Assembly (NCBI GenBank): GCA_027532905.1
Contig: JAPZUA010000001.1
Coordinates: forward strand, 789,950-853,949
Length of the DNA: 64,000 bases
Direction of reading: 5' to 3'
Source: Magnetospirillum sp.
GTDB lineage: Bacteria; Pseudomonadota; Alphaproteobacteria; CACIAM-22H2
Shown here: positions 34,885 through 43,406 of the stretch, in pieces
Layout: each line of letters starts with the position of its first letter
Position numbering within the stretch: position 1 is the first letter of the stretch
Translations under genes and position numbers: made by a program
Notes under the pieces: model-generated
Seen by the model: only the letters and a program-made list of their open reading frames with translations
Told to the model about the DNA's origin: nothing
Databases searched by the model: none

Positions 34885-35409
34885 TCAGCGGATGAACTGA
34901 TCGACATAGTCCGCCCCCAAGCCGATCGCGGCGTAGTGCGCGCGGCATTTTTCGATGCGCGTGAACACGTCGTCGTAGCCGGTGTTTTTGCCGTCGGGAT
35001 CGACATAGATCATCGCCCCGTTGACCTGGAAAAATGTGATCATTTCGGGCACGTGCGCATCGACGACGAGCGTGTGCGTCTCGCCCGGCGCTTCGTACAC
35101 GTAGCCGCCTTCGCGCGCGATCCAATCGTGTTCGAGATAGCGCCATTCGCCCTTCAGCACGAAGCCGTGCACGGGCTGAGGATGGCGATGGCGCGACAGC
35201 ACGCCCGATTTGCGCACGCGTAAGAGATTGGTCCAGTAGCCGGCCGAAGCCGACAGCAGCAGCGGCCGGAAATCGACATTCGGCTCGAGCGGCACCCAGA
35301 CGCGTTCGTCGGTCGGGATCGCGGGCGCGATCACGAGCTCGGGCGGCGAGTCCTTGGGCTGCTTATGGCGGTAGGGCTCCCACTTTTTGGCGATCGCGGC
35401 ATCGTCCAT
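34885..35409 (-). CDS. Cupin protein, 2,4'-dihydroxyacetophenone dioxygenase-like
   Basis: The product is 174 aa. The cupin core is visible: SGVLSRHRHPQPVHGFVLKG with two histidines and the glycine-rich turn, and EAPGETHTLVVDAH with a third histidine. This resembles the DAD/ChrR-like cupin group. GAGGAG 8 bases upstream supports the ATG at 35409. It follows the SDR gene on the same strand and is probably in the kdgK-SDR-cupin operon, so its substrate is more likely a sugar acid than an aromatic ketone. Confidence 0.8.
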   Translation of the reverse strand: MDDAAIAKKWEPYRHKQPKDSPPELVIAPAIPTDERVWVPLEPNVDFRPLLLSASAGYWTNLLRVRKSGVLSRHRHPQPVHGFVLKGEWRYLEHDWIAREGGYVYEAPGETHTLVVDAHVPEMITFFQVNGAMIYVDPDGKNTGYDDVFTRIEKCRAHYAAIGLGADYVDQFIR

Positions 35410-35428
35410 GGTCTTCGCTCCTCTCGGG

Positions 35429-36154
35429 TCAGACGGCAGCATAGCCGCCATCGACCGGCAACACGGCGCCGGTCACGAACCCGGCCTCCTTCGACAGCAG
35501 AAAGGCAACCGGCCCGCCGAGTTCGGCCGGCTGGCCCCAGCGCCCCATCGGCGTGCGCGCCAGGATGGGGGCGGCGCGCGCGGGATCGCCGACGAGCGGG
35601 GCCGTGAGCTTCGTGTCGATCCAGCCGGGTGCGATCGCGTTCACGCGAATGCCATCGGCCGCCCACGCGGCGGCTAAGCTCTTCGTCAATTGCACGATGC
35701 CGCCTTTGGAGGCCGAATAGCCGGGCACATAAGGCGAGCCGAAATAGCTCAGCATCGAGGCCGTGTTGACGATCGCACCCTGTCCGCGCGCCAAAGCTGC
35801 GCGTGCCGCCACGCAACAGCGCATCGTGCCCACAAGATTGACCTCGAGCGTGCGGCGAAACCCATCGACATCGAACTCCACGCCGCCGCGCTGGATGGTA
35901 CCCGCACAATTGACGAGGCCCGCGAGCGCTTCGAAGCGGCCCATCAAGGCAGCGACGGCCGCATCGTCGGTCACGTCGAGCAGAAGGGCGTCGATGCCGG
36001 TTTGCGGCTCGAACGCCGCAATCTCGGCCGCCGACACCCCGGTCGCCGTCACGCTGTAGCCGCGCATCGCAAGATGGCGCGCAATCCCGGCACCGATGCC
36101 GCTTGTTCCGCCGGTTACGACGATATGCCCAGCACTGATGGAGGCGGCGCTCAT
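35429..36154 (-). CDS. Short-chain dehydrogenase/reductase
   Basis: The product is 241 aa. The cofactor motif VVTGGTSGIGAGIARHLA (about residues 13-30), LVNCAGTIQRGG, the catalytic YxxxK (GYSASKGGIVQLTK) and the C-terminal GQPAELGGPVAFLLSKEAGF place it in the classical SDR family. It overlaps kdgK by 4 bases (ATGA) and precedes the cupin gene, so a sugar-acid role such as 2-keto-3-deoxygluconate metabolism is inferred. Confidence 0.93.
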   Translation of the reverse strand: MSAASISAGHIVVTGGTSGIGAGIARHLAMRGYSVTATGVSAAEIAAFEPQTGIDALLLDVTDDAAVAALMGRFEALAGLVNCAGTIQRGGVEFDVDGFRRTLEVNLVGTMRCCVAARAALARGQGAIVNTASMLSYFGSPYVPGYSASKGGIVQLTKSLAAAWAADGIRVNAIAPGWIDTKLTAPLVGDPARAAPILARTPMGRWGQPAELGGPVAFLLSKEAGFVTGAVLPVDGGYAAV

Positions 36155-37080
36155 GCGGCCACCCCCGCGCGCGCGGCAGCGACTTCGGCCGCATTCGGAA
36201 TTGGGGCGACGGCCCCGTAGCCTTGCGTCGATAGGGCTGCTGCAACGGCGGCATAGCGTGCCGCCTCGACTGGGTCGGCACCACGCGCAAGGCACGCCAC
36301 GAAAGCGCCGCCAAACGTGTCGCCAGCCCCTGTCGCGTCCACGGGCTTGCACGGGTGCGGGGCAATGCGCACGCGCTTTTCGGGCAAGGCCAGCAGCGTG
36401 CCTTCGGCACCGAGCTTGAGGGCGACGATGCCGGGCCCCTTGGCGAGCAGAAGGTCGGCAAGGCGGTCGGGGTCGCGCTCGTCGTAGATCGCGGCCACGT
36501 CGTCGTAGCTCGGCAGGCAGATGTCGCATTGGAAGACGGCCGCATCGATGGCGATGCGCGCTTGCGCAAGCGGCCACAATTTCAGACGCAGATTCGTATC
36601 GAACGAAACCTTGACGCCGGCGCTACGTGCCGCCGCGATCGCGGCAAAGCAGGCATCGTGGGCACTCTTTGAGATCGCCAGAGAAATGCCGGAGAGGTGG
36701 AGAATTTTGGCTTCGGCGATCGCCTCAAGTGGCAGATCTGCAGGCGCATAGCGGCTCGCGGCCGAGCCTTTGCGGAAAAACGAAAAATGATGGCCGCCTG
36801 CATCGTGCGTGACGAAATAGACGGCCGTGAACGCGTCCGCACGTTTGCGCACATGCGCGTCGTCCACGCCCTCTTCGCGCCACAGATCGCGCAGCATGCC
36901 GCCATAGATGTCGTCGCCCAGCGCCGAGACGTAGCCGACCGACGCTCCTTGGCGGGCGGCTGCGATCGCGAAGTTCGACGAGTCGCCGCCGAAACCTTGC
37001 AGATAGGTGCGGCTGCCGGGTCCGCCGGTCTGATTGAACTCGACCATCGGCTCGCCCATGGCAAGAATTTCGCGCGTCAT
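36151..37080 (-). CDS. 2-keto-3-deoxygluconate kinase-like PfkB sugar kinase
   Basis: The product is 309 aa. It begins MTREILAMGEPMVEFNQTGG, has LQGFGGDSSNFAIAAARQGA, YVSALGDDIYGGMLRDLWRE and the PfkB anion-hole motif PVDATGAGDTFGGAFVACLA. The N-terminal EPMVEFN segment and the overall length are typical of KdgK. It phosphorylates 2-keto-3-deoxygluconate in the Entner-Doudoroff/uronate pathway if the assignment holds. GGAGGGAG directly before the ATG is a very strong ribosome-binding site. It heads the kdgK-SDR-cupin unit and is divergent from ogt. Confidence 0.88.
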   Translation of the reverse strand: MTREILAMGEPMVEFNQTGGPGSRTYLQGFGGDSSNFAIAAARQGASVGYVSALGDDIYGGMLRDLWREEGVDDAHVRKRADAFTAVYFVTHDAGGHHFSFFRKGSAASRYAPADLPLEAIAEAKILHLSGISLAISKSAHDACFAAIAAARSAGVKVSFDTNLRLKLWPLAQARIAIDAAVFQCDICLPSYDDVAAIYDERDPDRLADLLLAKGPGIVALKLGAEGTLLALPEKRVRIAPHPCKPVDATGAGDTFGGAFVACLARGADPVEAARYAAVAAALSTQGYGAVAPIPNAAEVAAARAGVAA

Positions 37081-37220
37081 CTCCCTCCCCTTCGTCTTCT
37101 TTGGTGCGGCAGCTAGTGTCGCAAGGCCAAGCACCGAGCGCAAGATCGCGGCAAGAAGCGGGTGGGTCGGCGCGAACGCTCGCGCCATGTTCTTGCCACA
37201 ACCGCAGACGGAGAGGCACG

Positions 37221-37724
37221 ATGCCCCAAACGATACGCTACGCAACGGCGGCGGCCGACATCGGCTGCGTGCTGATTGCGGCAACCGACAAAGGCCTGTG
37301 CTGGATTGCCATTGGCGACAGCGACGACGAATTGCTGGCCGCCTTGTGCGCGCAATACCCGGCCGCCGAACTGCGCACCGCCGATGCGGAGTTCGCGCGC
37401 TGGTTCGGGTCCGCCCTTGCCGCACTCGAACAGCCGCATGTGGCGTGCAACGCACCGCTGGCGCTTGAAGGTTCGGCCTTCCAGCAACAGGTGTGGCAGG
37501 CCTTGCGCAACATTCCCGCGGGGCAAACCACAAGCTACAGCCGACTTGCCGCCAAGCTCGGCGAGCCACAGGCGACACGCGCGGTCGCCCGTGCTTGTGC
37601 CGCCAACCGTTTGGCGGTGCTCGTCCCCTGCCATCGCGTGGTGGCCGCCGACGGTTCGCTTGCAGGCTATCGCTGGGGGCTTGCCCGCAAAAAGACGTTG
37701 CTCGCCCGCGAGCGCGCGGCATGA
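37221..37724 (+). CDS. ogt: Methylated-DNA-[protein]-cysteine S-methyltransferase
   Basis: The product is 167 aa. The active-site motif LAVLVPCHRVVAADGS carries the acceptor cysteine, and SAFQQQVWQALRNIPAGQTT and SYSRLAAKLGEPQATRAVAR are typical. Ogt/Ada C-terminal proteins remove O6-alkyl groups from guanine by suicide transfer. It overlaps the following dioxygenase gene by 4 bases, a DNA-repair pairing. Confidence 0.95.
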   Translation: MPQTIRYATAAADIGCVLIAATDKGLCWIAIGDSDDELLAALCAQYPAAELRTADAEFARWFGSALAALEQPHVACNAPLALEGSAFQQQVWQALRNIPAGQTTSYSRLAAKLGEPQATRAVARACAANRLAVLVPCHRVVAADGSLAGYRWGLARKKTLLARERAA

Positions 37725-38416
37725 GGCTCGATACGCTCGACTGGGCGGCCCTTGGCGCCGAACTCGACGCCAAGGGCTTTGCCGCCACACGGCCGATTCT
37801 GTCGGCGGCCCAATGCAAGGCGGCCGCCGCAAGCTACGACGACGACGCCTTGTTCCGCTCCACCATCGTCATGGCGCGGCACGGGTTCGGGCGCGGCGAA
37901 TATCGCTATTTCGCCTATCCGCTGCCCGAACCCGTCGCTGGGCTGCGCGAGGCGCTCTATGCGCGACTCGCCCCCATCGCCAATGCGTGGCACGAAAAGC
38001 TCGGCAAGCCTGAGCGCCTCCCGGCAACGCATGCAGCGTTTCTGGCGACCTGTGCAGCTGCGGGCCAGACGCGGCCCACGCCCTTGCTGCTGCGCTATGG
38101 TACCGGCGACTATAATTGCATGCATCAGGACCTCTACGGGGTCGTGCATTTCCCGATCCAAGCGGCATTTTTGCTGTCGCGACCTGAGGCCGATTTTTCG
38201 GGCGGCGCGTTCGTGCTGGTCGAACAGCGCCCGCGCCAGCAGAGCCGCGCGCATGTGGTCCCACTTGCGCAAGGGGCATGCGTGCTGTTTGCGGTGAACG
38301 AACGCCCGGCGACCGGCACACGCGGCATTCATCGCGTGAAGTTGCGCCACGGTGTCGCCGAGATAAGCAGCGGCCAACGCCACACGCTGGGCGTGATCCT
38401 GCACGACGCGGCGTAA
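37721..38416 (+). CDS. 2OG-Fe(II) oxygenase (Oxygenase-NA / DUF2086-like), repair-associated
   Basis: The product is 231 aa. The Fe-binding HxD is in NCMHQDLYGVVHFPIQAAFL, and a distal histidine and arginine (GIHRVKLRHG) complete a 2-oxoglutarate dioxygenase core. The pattern FPIQAAFLLSRPEADFSGGA matches the Oxygenase-NA family annotated as oxidative demethylation of damaged DNA. Translational overlap with ogt supports a repair role. It is convergent with selO. Confidence 0.85.
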   Translation: MRLDTLDWAALGAELDAKGFAATRPILSAAQCKAAAASYDDDALFRSTIVMARHGFGRGEYRYFAYPLPEPVAGLREALYARLAPIANAWHEKLGKPERLPATHAAFLATCAAAGQTRPTPLLLRYGTGDYNCMHQDLYGVVHFPIQAAFLLSRPEADFSGGAFVLVEQRPRQQSRAHVVPLAQGACVLFAVNERPATGTRGIHRVKLRHGVAEISSGQRHTLGVILHDAA

Positions 38417-38420
38417 AGCG

Positions 38421-39860
38421 TTATGTGCCGCAGAAGGTCGCTTCGACGATCTCGTGCGGCAAAGGCGGGGCGGCATAGCGTGCGGCATGGACTTGCGGCG
38501 CATAGGGTGCCGTGACCACGCGCAGCAATGCATCGAGCGGTTCGAGATCGCCGTTGATCTCGGCCGCCGCCAGCGCTTCTCCGACGAGATGGTTGCGCGG
38601 GATGTAGAGCGGATTGCCCGCATCCATGCTGGCGCGCACATCGGCCAAGCCCCGGCCTTCGGCGGCGAGGCGTTTGCGCCATTCGCCGACCCACGCTTCA
38701 AGCCCTTCGGGAACCGGCCCGCCGCCAAGATGGGCTGCCAGATGCCGGAAGGTCAGCGTGAAATCGGCTTTATGGTTGGCCATCGCAGCCAACAGCCCGT
38801 CGATCAGCGACGCGTCGTCGGGCAGCGCCGTTGCGAGGCCGATCTTGGCGCGCATGCGCGCGAGATACGCGTCTTCGAACAGGCCCGCAAACGCGTCGAT
38901 CGCGGCTTGGGCGCTAGCAACTGCCGCGTCTTCGTCCTCGCCCAAGAGTGGGGCCAAAGCTTGCGCCAATCGCGCCATGTTCCAATGCGCGATGCGCGGC
39001 TGGTTGGCGTAGGCGTAGCGGCCCTGATGGTCGATCGAGCTGAACACGGTCGCGGGATGGTAGTCGTCCATGAAGGCGCACGGGCCGTAATCGATCGTCT
39101 CGCCGGCGATCGACATATTGTCGGTGTTCATCACGCCGTGGATGAAACCCACCGCCATCCAGCGCGCGATGAGGTCGGCAGTGCGCGCGACGACGCCGTC
39201 CAGAAACGCGCGATAGGGCTGGGCCGCGTTCGCCGCAGCCGGATCGTGGCGTTGGATTGCGTAGTCGGCGAGCGCTTTGACCGCCTCGCCGTCGCCGCGT
39301 GCCGCAAAAAACTCGAACGTACCTACGCGGATATGGCTCTTGGCGACGCGTGCCAGCACCGCCCCCGGCAGGATCTGTTCGCGAAACACGCGCTCGCCCG
39401 TCGCCACAGCCGCAAGCGTGCGCGTGGTGGGGATGCCCAAAGCCGCCATGGCTTCGCTCACCACATATTCGCGCAAGACCGGCCCCATTGCCGCACGTCC
39501 GTCGCCGCCGCGCGAATAGGGCGTGCGGCCCGAGCCTTTCAAATGCAGATCGTAGCGCTGCCCATCGGGCGCTTTGAATTCGCCGACCAGCAACGCGCGT
39601 CCGTCGCCGAGCTGCGGCGAGAAATGCCCGAACTGATGGCCCGCATAGACGAGAGCCATCGACGCGGCCCCCTCGGGCATCGCGGCCCCGGCAAGCATCG
39701 CGACCCCGGCAGGGCTTGCAAGCCACTCGGGATCGAGCCCGAGTTTCAGCGCTAACGGCATGTTGAGGCGCAAGAGCTTAGGGGCCGCCACACGCGCAGG
39801 GTCCATGCGCGTGTAGAAACGTTCGGGTAGACGGGCGTAGCTGTTGTCGAAAGCAAGCAT
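38421..39860 (-). CDS. selO: SelO-family protein adenylyltransferase (YdiU-like)
   Basis: The product is 479 aa. SelO hallmarks are FDNSYARLPERFYTRM, YAGHQFGHFSPQLGDGRALL, HLKGSGRTPYSRGGDGRAA, GVMNTDNMSIAGETIDYGPC and the pseudokinase DYGP/FMDDYHP region. SelO-type pseudokinases transfer AMP to proteins and act in redox stress. The protein ends EATFCGT; there is no selenocysteine codon evident. The ATG at 39860 is family-typical; 36 bases upstream in frame are not needed. Confidence 0.95.
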   Translation of the reverse strand: MLAFDNSYARLPERFYTRMDPARVAAPKLLRLNMPLALKLGLDPEWLASPAGVAMLAGAAMPEGAASMALVYAGHQFGHFSPQLGDGRALLVGEFKAPDGQRYDLHLKGSGRTPYSRGGDGRAAMGPVLREYVVSEAMAALGIPTTRTLAAVATGERVFREQILPGAVLARVAKSHIRVGTFEFFAARGDGEAVKALADYAIQRHDPAAANAAQPYRAFLDGVVARTADLIARWMAVGFIHGVMNTDNMSIAGETIDYGPCAFMDDYHPATVFSSIDHQGRYAYANQPRIAHWNMARLAQALAPLLGEDEDAAVASAQAAIDAFAGLFEDAYLARMRAKIGLATALPDDASLIDGLLAAMANHKADFTLTFRHLAAHLGGGPVPEGLEAWVGEWRKRLAAEGRGLADVRASMDAGNPLYIPRNHLVGEALAAAEINGDLEPLDALLRVVTAPYAPQVHAARYAAPPLPHEIVEATFCGT

Positions 39861-39975
39861 GGATCGAGTTTGCCCGAGCTGTCGGCAAAACGCCAAGGGG
39901 TCTCTCGCGGGCTAGCCCGCTTCAAAAGCCTTGGCCGTTCGGATAGTTTTGTCGATCTTCGCGAAAGGGAAAACG

Positions 39976-40839
39976 ATGCGGAACTACCCCGAAACGCGCG
40001 CACCGGCCGATGCAGACGCGCGCCGCGCCATCGCACCTGTGGTCTGCTATCCGGTCGAAACCTTGCCGCAGCCCGACATGGCGCTCTATCACGCGGCACG
40101 GGCCGCGCTCGAGACCGTCGAGACGCGGCGCATCGAACCAAGGCAAGGCGGTTGCTTCAAAGTGCCGGCCGGCCATTTCTTCCGCATCCGCAGCGTCGAG
40201 GGGCCGCAGGTCGGCGATCTCAATCTGTGGAGTGCAGCCGACCTCGCCGAGCGCTTCTATTCCGGCAAGACGCGCGCCTTGCACGCCACGCATCTCAGCA
40301 CCGGCGACCGGCTGTGGTCGTGCTTTCCCTATCTACGGCCCATGGCCACGATCACGCACGATACGCTCGACTGGTACGGTGTGGACGACTATGGCGGACG
40401 CATCCACGACGTGATCGGCACGCGCTGCGATCCCTACACGCACAATCTTCTGTCGGGCGGCGGCCAGTATCACCATTGCTGCCATTCCAATCTCAGTCGA
40501 GCGCTTGCGGCACTGCTGCAAAAGCCCGTGCGCGACGTCGAAAACCACGTGCACGACGTTTTCAATGTGTTCATGTGCACGGGCTTCGCGAGAGACACCG
40601 GTCAGTATTTCACCAAAGCAACGCCGGTACGGCCGGGCGACTTCATCGAGTTTTTCGCTGAGATCGATCTGATCGGCGCGCTCTCGGCATGCCCTGGCGG
40701 CGATTGTTCGACCGTGCAGGCCTGCGGCGAGGCCGCGTGCCATCCGCTCGATGTGGAAATTTTGCGCCCCGTGCCAGATGCTTTGCGGGGCTGGATACCG
40801 CCTGCGGCAAACGGCTACGCGCGCGATCATGCGTCTTAG
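39976..40839 (+). CDS. DUF1989 family protein (urea carboxylase-associated type)
   Basis: The product is 287 aa. The DUF1989 pattern is clear: GGCFKVPAGHFFRIRSVEGP, GDLNLWSAADLAERFYSGKT, RALHATHLSTGDRLWSCFPY and the cysteine/histidine cluster QYHHCCHSNLSRALA. Two more cysteine-rich stretches (VRDVENHVHDVFNVFMCTG, ACPGGDCSTVQACGE) follow. Proteins of this family are encoded with urea carboxylase or guanidine genes; none is adjacent here. The ATG at 39976 follows GAAAGGGAAAA. Confidence 0.85.
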   Translation: MRNYPETRAPADADARRAIAPVVCYPVETLPQPDMALYHAARAALETVETRRIEPRQGGCFKVPAGHFFRIRSVEGPQVGDLNLWSAADLAERFYSGKTRALHATHLSTGDRLWSCFPYLRPMATITHDTLDWYGVDDYGGRIHDVIGTRCDPYTHNLLSGGGQYHHCCHSNLSRALAALLQKPVRDVENHVHDVFNVFMCTGFARDTGQYFTKATPVRPGDFIEFFAEIDLIGALSACPGGDCSTVQACGEAACHPLDVEILRPVPDALRGWIPPAANGYARDHAS

Positions 40840-40936
40840 CCGTTTTGCGTCGCGAATCGCAAAGTGTCCTTGCGGGGGTGCCCGCTTCCCGGCAGAGTTT
40901 CGGCCCCATACCCCCCCCGAACGGAGGACCTTGGCC

Positions 40937-41860
40937 ATGACAACCGACATTCTCGACGTCGCCGCCGCGCAGGCAAAGCCCGCGGCGTTGACGCAAGCCG
41001 ACATCGACAGCCGCATTTTCGAACTCTACGACGAGTACTGCCATGGCGGCATCGACCGACGCACCTTCCTGCAGCGCGCTGCGGTCGTGACCGTTGGCGG
41101 GCTTGCAATGGCGCAGGCTTTGTTCCCGCGCTACGCCGATGCGCAGACGATCTCGTTCACCGATCCGCGCATCAAGGCAAGCTACGTGACCTATCCTTCG
41201 CCCGGCGGCTCGTCGGGCACGATGCGCGGCTATCTCGTGCAGCCGACCGGAGCCGGCCCTTTCCCGAGCGTGCTGGTGATCCACGAAAATCGTGGCCTCA
41301 ATCCCTATATCGAAGACGTGGCGCGCCGTGCGGCGGCCGACGGGTTCCTCGCCCTCGCCCCGGACGGGCTTTCGCCGGTCGGCGGCTATCCCGGCAACGA
41401 CGACGACGGCCGCACGCTGCAAGCGAGCCTCGATCCGGCCAAGCTGCGCACCGACATGCTGAACAGTGCGCGCTTCGTGAAGGCGCACGCGCTTTCCAAC
41501 CGCAAACTCGGCGTCACGGGCTTCTGCTGGGGCGGCGGGGCGACCAACTTCCTCGCGGCCACAATGGGCGCCGACATGCAGGCGGCCGTACCCTATTACG
41601 GGGCTGCCCCCGAAACGTCGTCGGTCGCGTCGATCAAGGCGGCGGTCCAGGTGCACAATGCCGAGAACGATCCGGGCATCAACAATCTGTGGCCGGGCTA
41701 CGAGGCAGCACTGAAGGCGGCCGGCGTTTCGTACGAGCACCATTCCTATCCGGGCACGATGCACGGCTTCCACAACAACTCCACACCGCGCTTCAACGAA
41801 GCGATGGCGAAGCTCGCCTGGGACCGCACCGTGGCGCATTTCAAGAAGCACCTCGCCTGA
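40937..41860 (+). CDS. Tat-exported dienelactone hydrolase family protein (YghX-like)
   Basis: The product is 307 aa. An N-terminal extension with a twin-arginine motif (DRRTFLQRAAVVTVGG, Arg41-Arg42) precedes an alpha/beta-hydrolase core with the nucleophile Cys197 in GVTGFCWGGGA, and the acid and histidine regions (ENDPGINNLWPG, TMHGFHNNSTPRF). It is probably exported folded. The N-terminal cytoplasmic stretch of 40 residues before the twin arginine is unusually long. A strong intrinsic terminator follows. Confidence 0.9.
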   Translation: MTTDILDVAAAQAKPAALTQADIDSRIFELYDEYCHGGIDRRTFLQRAAVVTVGGLAMAQALFPRYADAQTISFTDPRIKASYVTYPSPGGSSGTMRGYLVQPTGAGPFPSVLVIHENRGLNPYIEDVARRAAADGFLALAPDGLSPVGGYPGNDDDGRTLQASLDPAKLRTDMLNSARFVKAHALSNRKLGVTGFCWGGGATNFLAATMGADMQAAVPYYGAAPETSSVASIKAAVQVHNAENDPGINNLWPGYEAALKAAGVSYEHHSYPGTMHGFHNNSTPRFNEAMAKLAWDRTVAHFKKHLA

Positions 41861-41885
41861 CGAAACGCCGGAAGGCTTCGAGAGG

Positions 41886-41914
41886 GGGGGCGTCTGCGGG
41901 CGCCCCCTTTTTTT
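41886..41914 (+). terminator. Rho-independent terminator after the dienelactone hydrolase
   Basis: The arms GGGGGCG (41886-41892) and CGCCCCC (41901-41907) enclose an 8-base loop and are followed by seven T residues (41908-41914). It begins 26 bases after the stop codon. Confidence 0.9.
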
Positions 41915-43401
41915 CAGCCGGGGCTGAAAATCGGGAAACTCACGCCGACCGCCCAGGCGAGGACGAGACCGAGCGCAAGACCTGTCGCACCCGGCGACTG
42001 CGTGCGCCGCCCGACCCAGCCCGCCATCGTTCCGAACACGGCGAAGAACAGCACGATGACCGGAATAATGATGAGCAGGAAAAACAGGCGCTCGAAATCG
42101 AGCGCCACCGCGGCACCCAGCGACGCCAGAAACGCAAGCCGTGCCGCGACGACCCGCCACACGCGCGCGCGTCCGCCTTCGGTCGCAAGGCTGTCGGCAA
42201 GCATATAAGGGATCGCACCAACAGCGATCGCCGCAACGATCGGCAGGCGTTCGGCATTCGGCATGAACGAGGCTGCGTAGCGGTCGAGCGCGCCCCCGAA
42301 AACAAAAATGCCGTAGGCGGCAAAAGCAGTAGCCGCCGCCCACGCGACGTGCCCGATGCGCACGCCGTTCCACGCCAGGATCGCCAAAGACAGAAGCCCG
42401 TACACAAACAGATGCACGGCCAGATAATCGGCCACGAGCACAGGCAGGAAACGCGTGTCGAACAGCGTGAGCAGCGGCGGTGTGGCCACCGCCGGCGCGA
42501 AGATCGCGACGAGAAACACGCGCAACTTCACAGCTTCGGCATGCCGCTCACGTCGTGGCAGCAAACTTGCCAAGGGCCAGGCCAGCAACACGAGCCCCGC
42601 CATTAGCAGCAGGATCGGGAGGCCTGTGGCGGCGACGGGCCCAGCGCTCGTACGGCCGAAAACGGCATCGAGCCAGTCGCGCGACTCCTGCAACGCCGCC
42701 GCCGAATAAAGCACGCCGACATGCTCGACATTCGGCGCTGATGCCGCACGCCGACCGCTGCCAGAGGCCGGATCGCCGGTCGTTGTCCCTTCCGCCGCCG
42801 TCGGATCGGCGAGCTTGGCATTGGCAAGCGCATTGGCGCGCAGAAAGCCTTCGAATTCGCCCGAGACCATTAGGAGATTGCGCGGTTCGCTCGGCGTGAC
42901 GGCTTCAGAGAACATCGAGATCGCGACCGTGGCGCGCACACGCGGATCTTCGAGCGCCAGGCGCACGATGATGTCCGACGCCATCGAATGGCCGAGCAGG
43001 GCCACGCGCCCATCGACGAAGGGCAAAGCAAGGGCAGCATCGACCACGCGGCCGGTTTCGCGCATCAGCAATTGCGTGGTGCCGTCGATGCGCGACACGT
43101 CGCCCGACATCGGCACGGGATTGCGGCCGTGCCCTTCGAAATCGAATGACACCGCGACATAGCCGGCCTTTGCAAGCGTCAGCGCGTAGGCCTCCATCAA
43201 TTGCCGCGAGCCCGCAAAGCCGTGCGCGATGACGACAACAGGCGCCGGGGCCGCATCGGCCTGCCGATAGACCGTCGCGGGCGTGGTGCCGACGGCAAGC
43301 GGCGTTATCGCCAGGCCCAAACGCGCGGCTTCGAGGTGCCAGACGCCCGTGCCGCACAGCACGAGCCCCACGATCGCCGCCGCCAAGTGCCGCAAGCGCA
43401 T
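41914..43401 (-). CDS. Alpha/beta-hydrolase fused to a polytopic membrane domain
   Basis: The product is 495 aa. After an N-terminal membrane helix, residues about 35-215 form an alpha/beta-hydrolase core: VVVIAHGFAGSRQLMEAYAL with the HGF oxyanion region, and the nucleophile elbow VALLGHSMASDIIVRLALED (GHSMA). The C-terminal half has about seven membrane helices (from around residue 255). It is probably an inner-membrane esterase or lipase-like protein. ATG at 43401 follows the bchG stop by 5 bases; an in-frame TTG at 43410 would overlap that stop by 4. It lies directly downstream of bchG. Confidence 0.82.
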   Translation of the reverse strand: MRLRHLAAAIVGLVLCGTGVWHLEAARLGLAITPLAVGTTPATVYRQADAAPAPVVVIAHGFAGSRQLMEAYALTLAKAGYVAVSFDFEGHGRNPVPMSGDVSRIDGTTQLLMRETGRVVDAALALPFVDGRVALLGHSMASDIIVRLALEDPRVRATVAISMFSEAVTPSEPRNLLMVSGEFEGFLRANALANAKLADPTAAEGTTTGDPASGSGRRAASAPNVEHVGVLYSAAALQESRDWLDAVFGRTSAGPVAATGLPILLLMAGLVLLAWPLASLLPRRERHAEAVKLRVFLVAIFAPAVATPPLLTLFDTRFLPVLVADYLAVHLFVYGLLSLAILAWNGVRIGHVAWAAATAFAAYGIFVFGGALDRYAASFMPNAERLPIVAAIAVGAIPYMLADSLATEGGRARVWRVVAARLAFLASLGAAVALDFERLFFLLIIIPVIVLFFAVFGTMAGWVGRRTQSPGATGLALGLVLAWAVGVSFPIFSPG

Positions 43402-43406
43402 GGCTT

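Noticed and set aside
38421-39860. Selenocysteine codon at the end of SelO
   Set aside because: The C-terminus reads EATFCGT with an ordinary stop; there is no in-frame TGA followed by a conserved extension.
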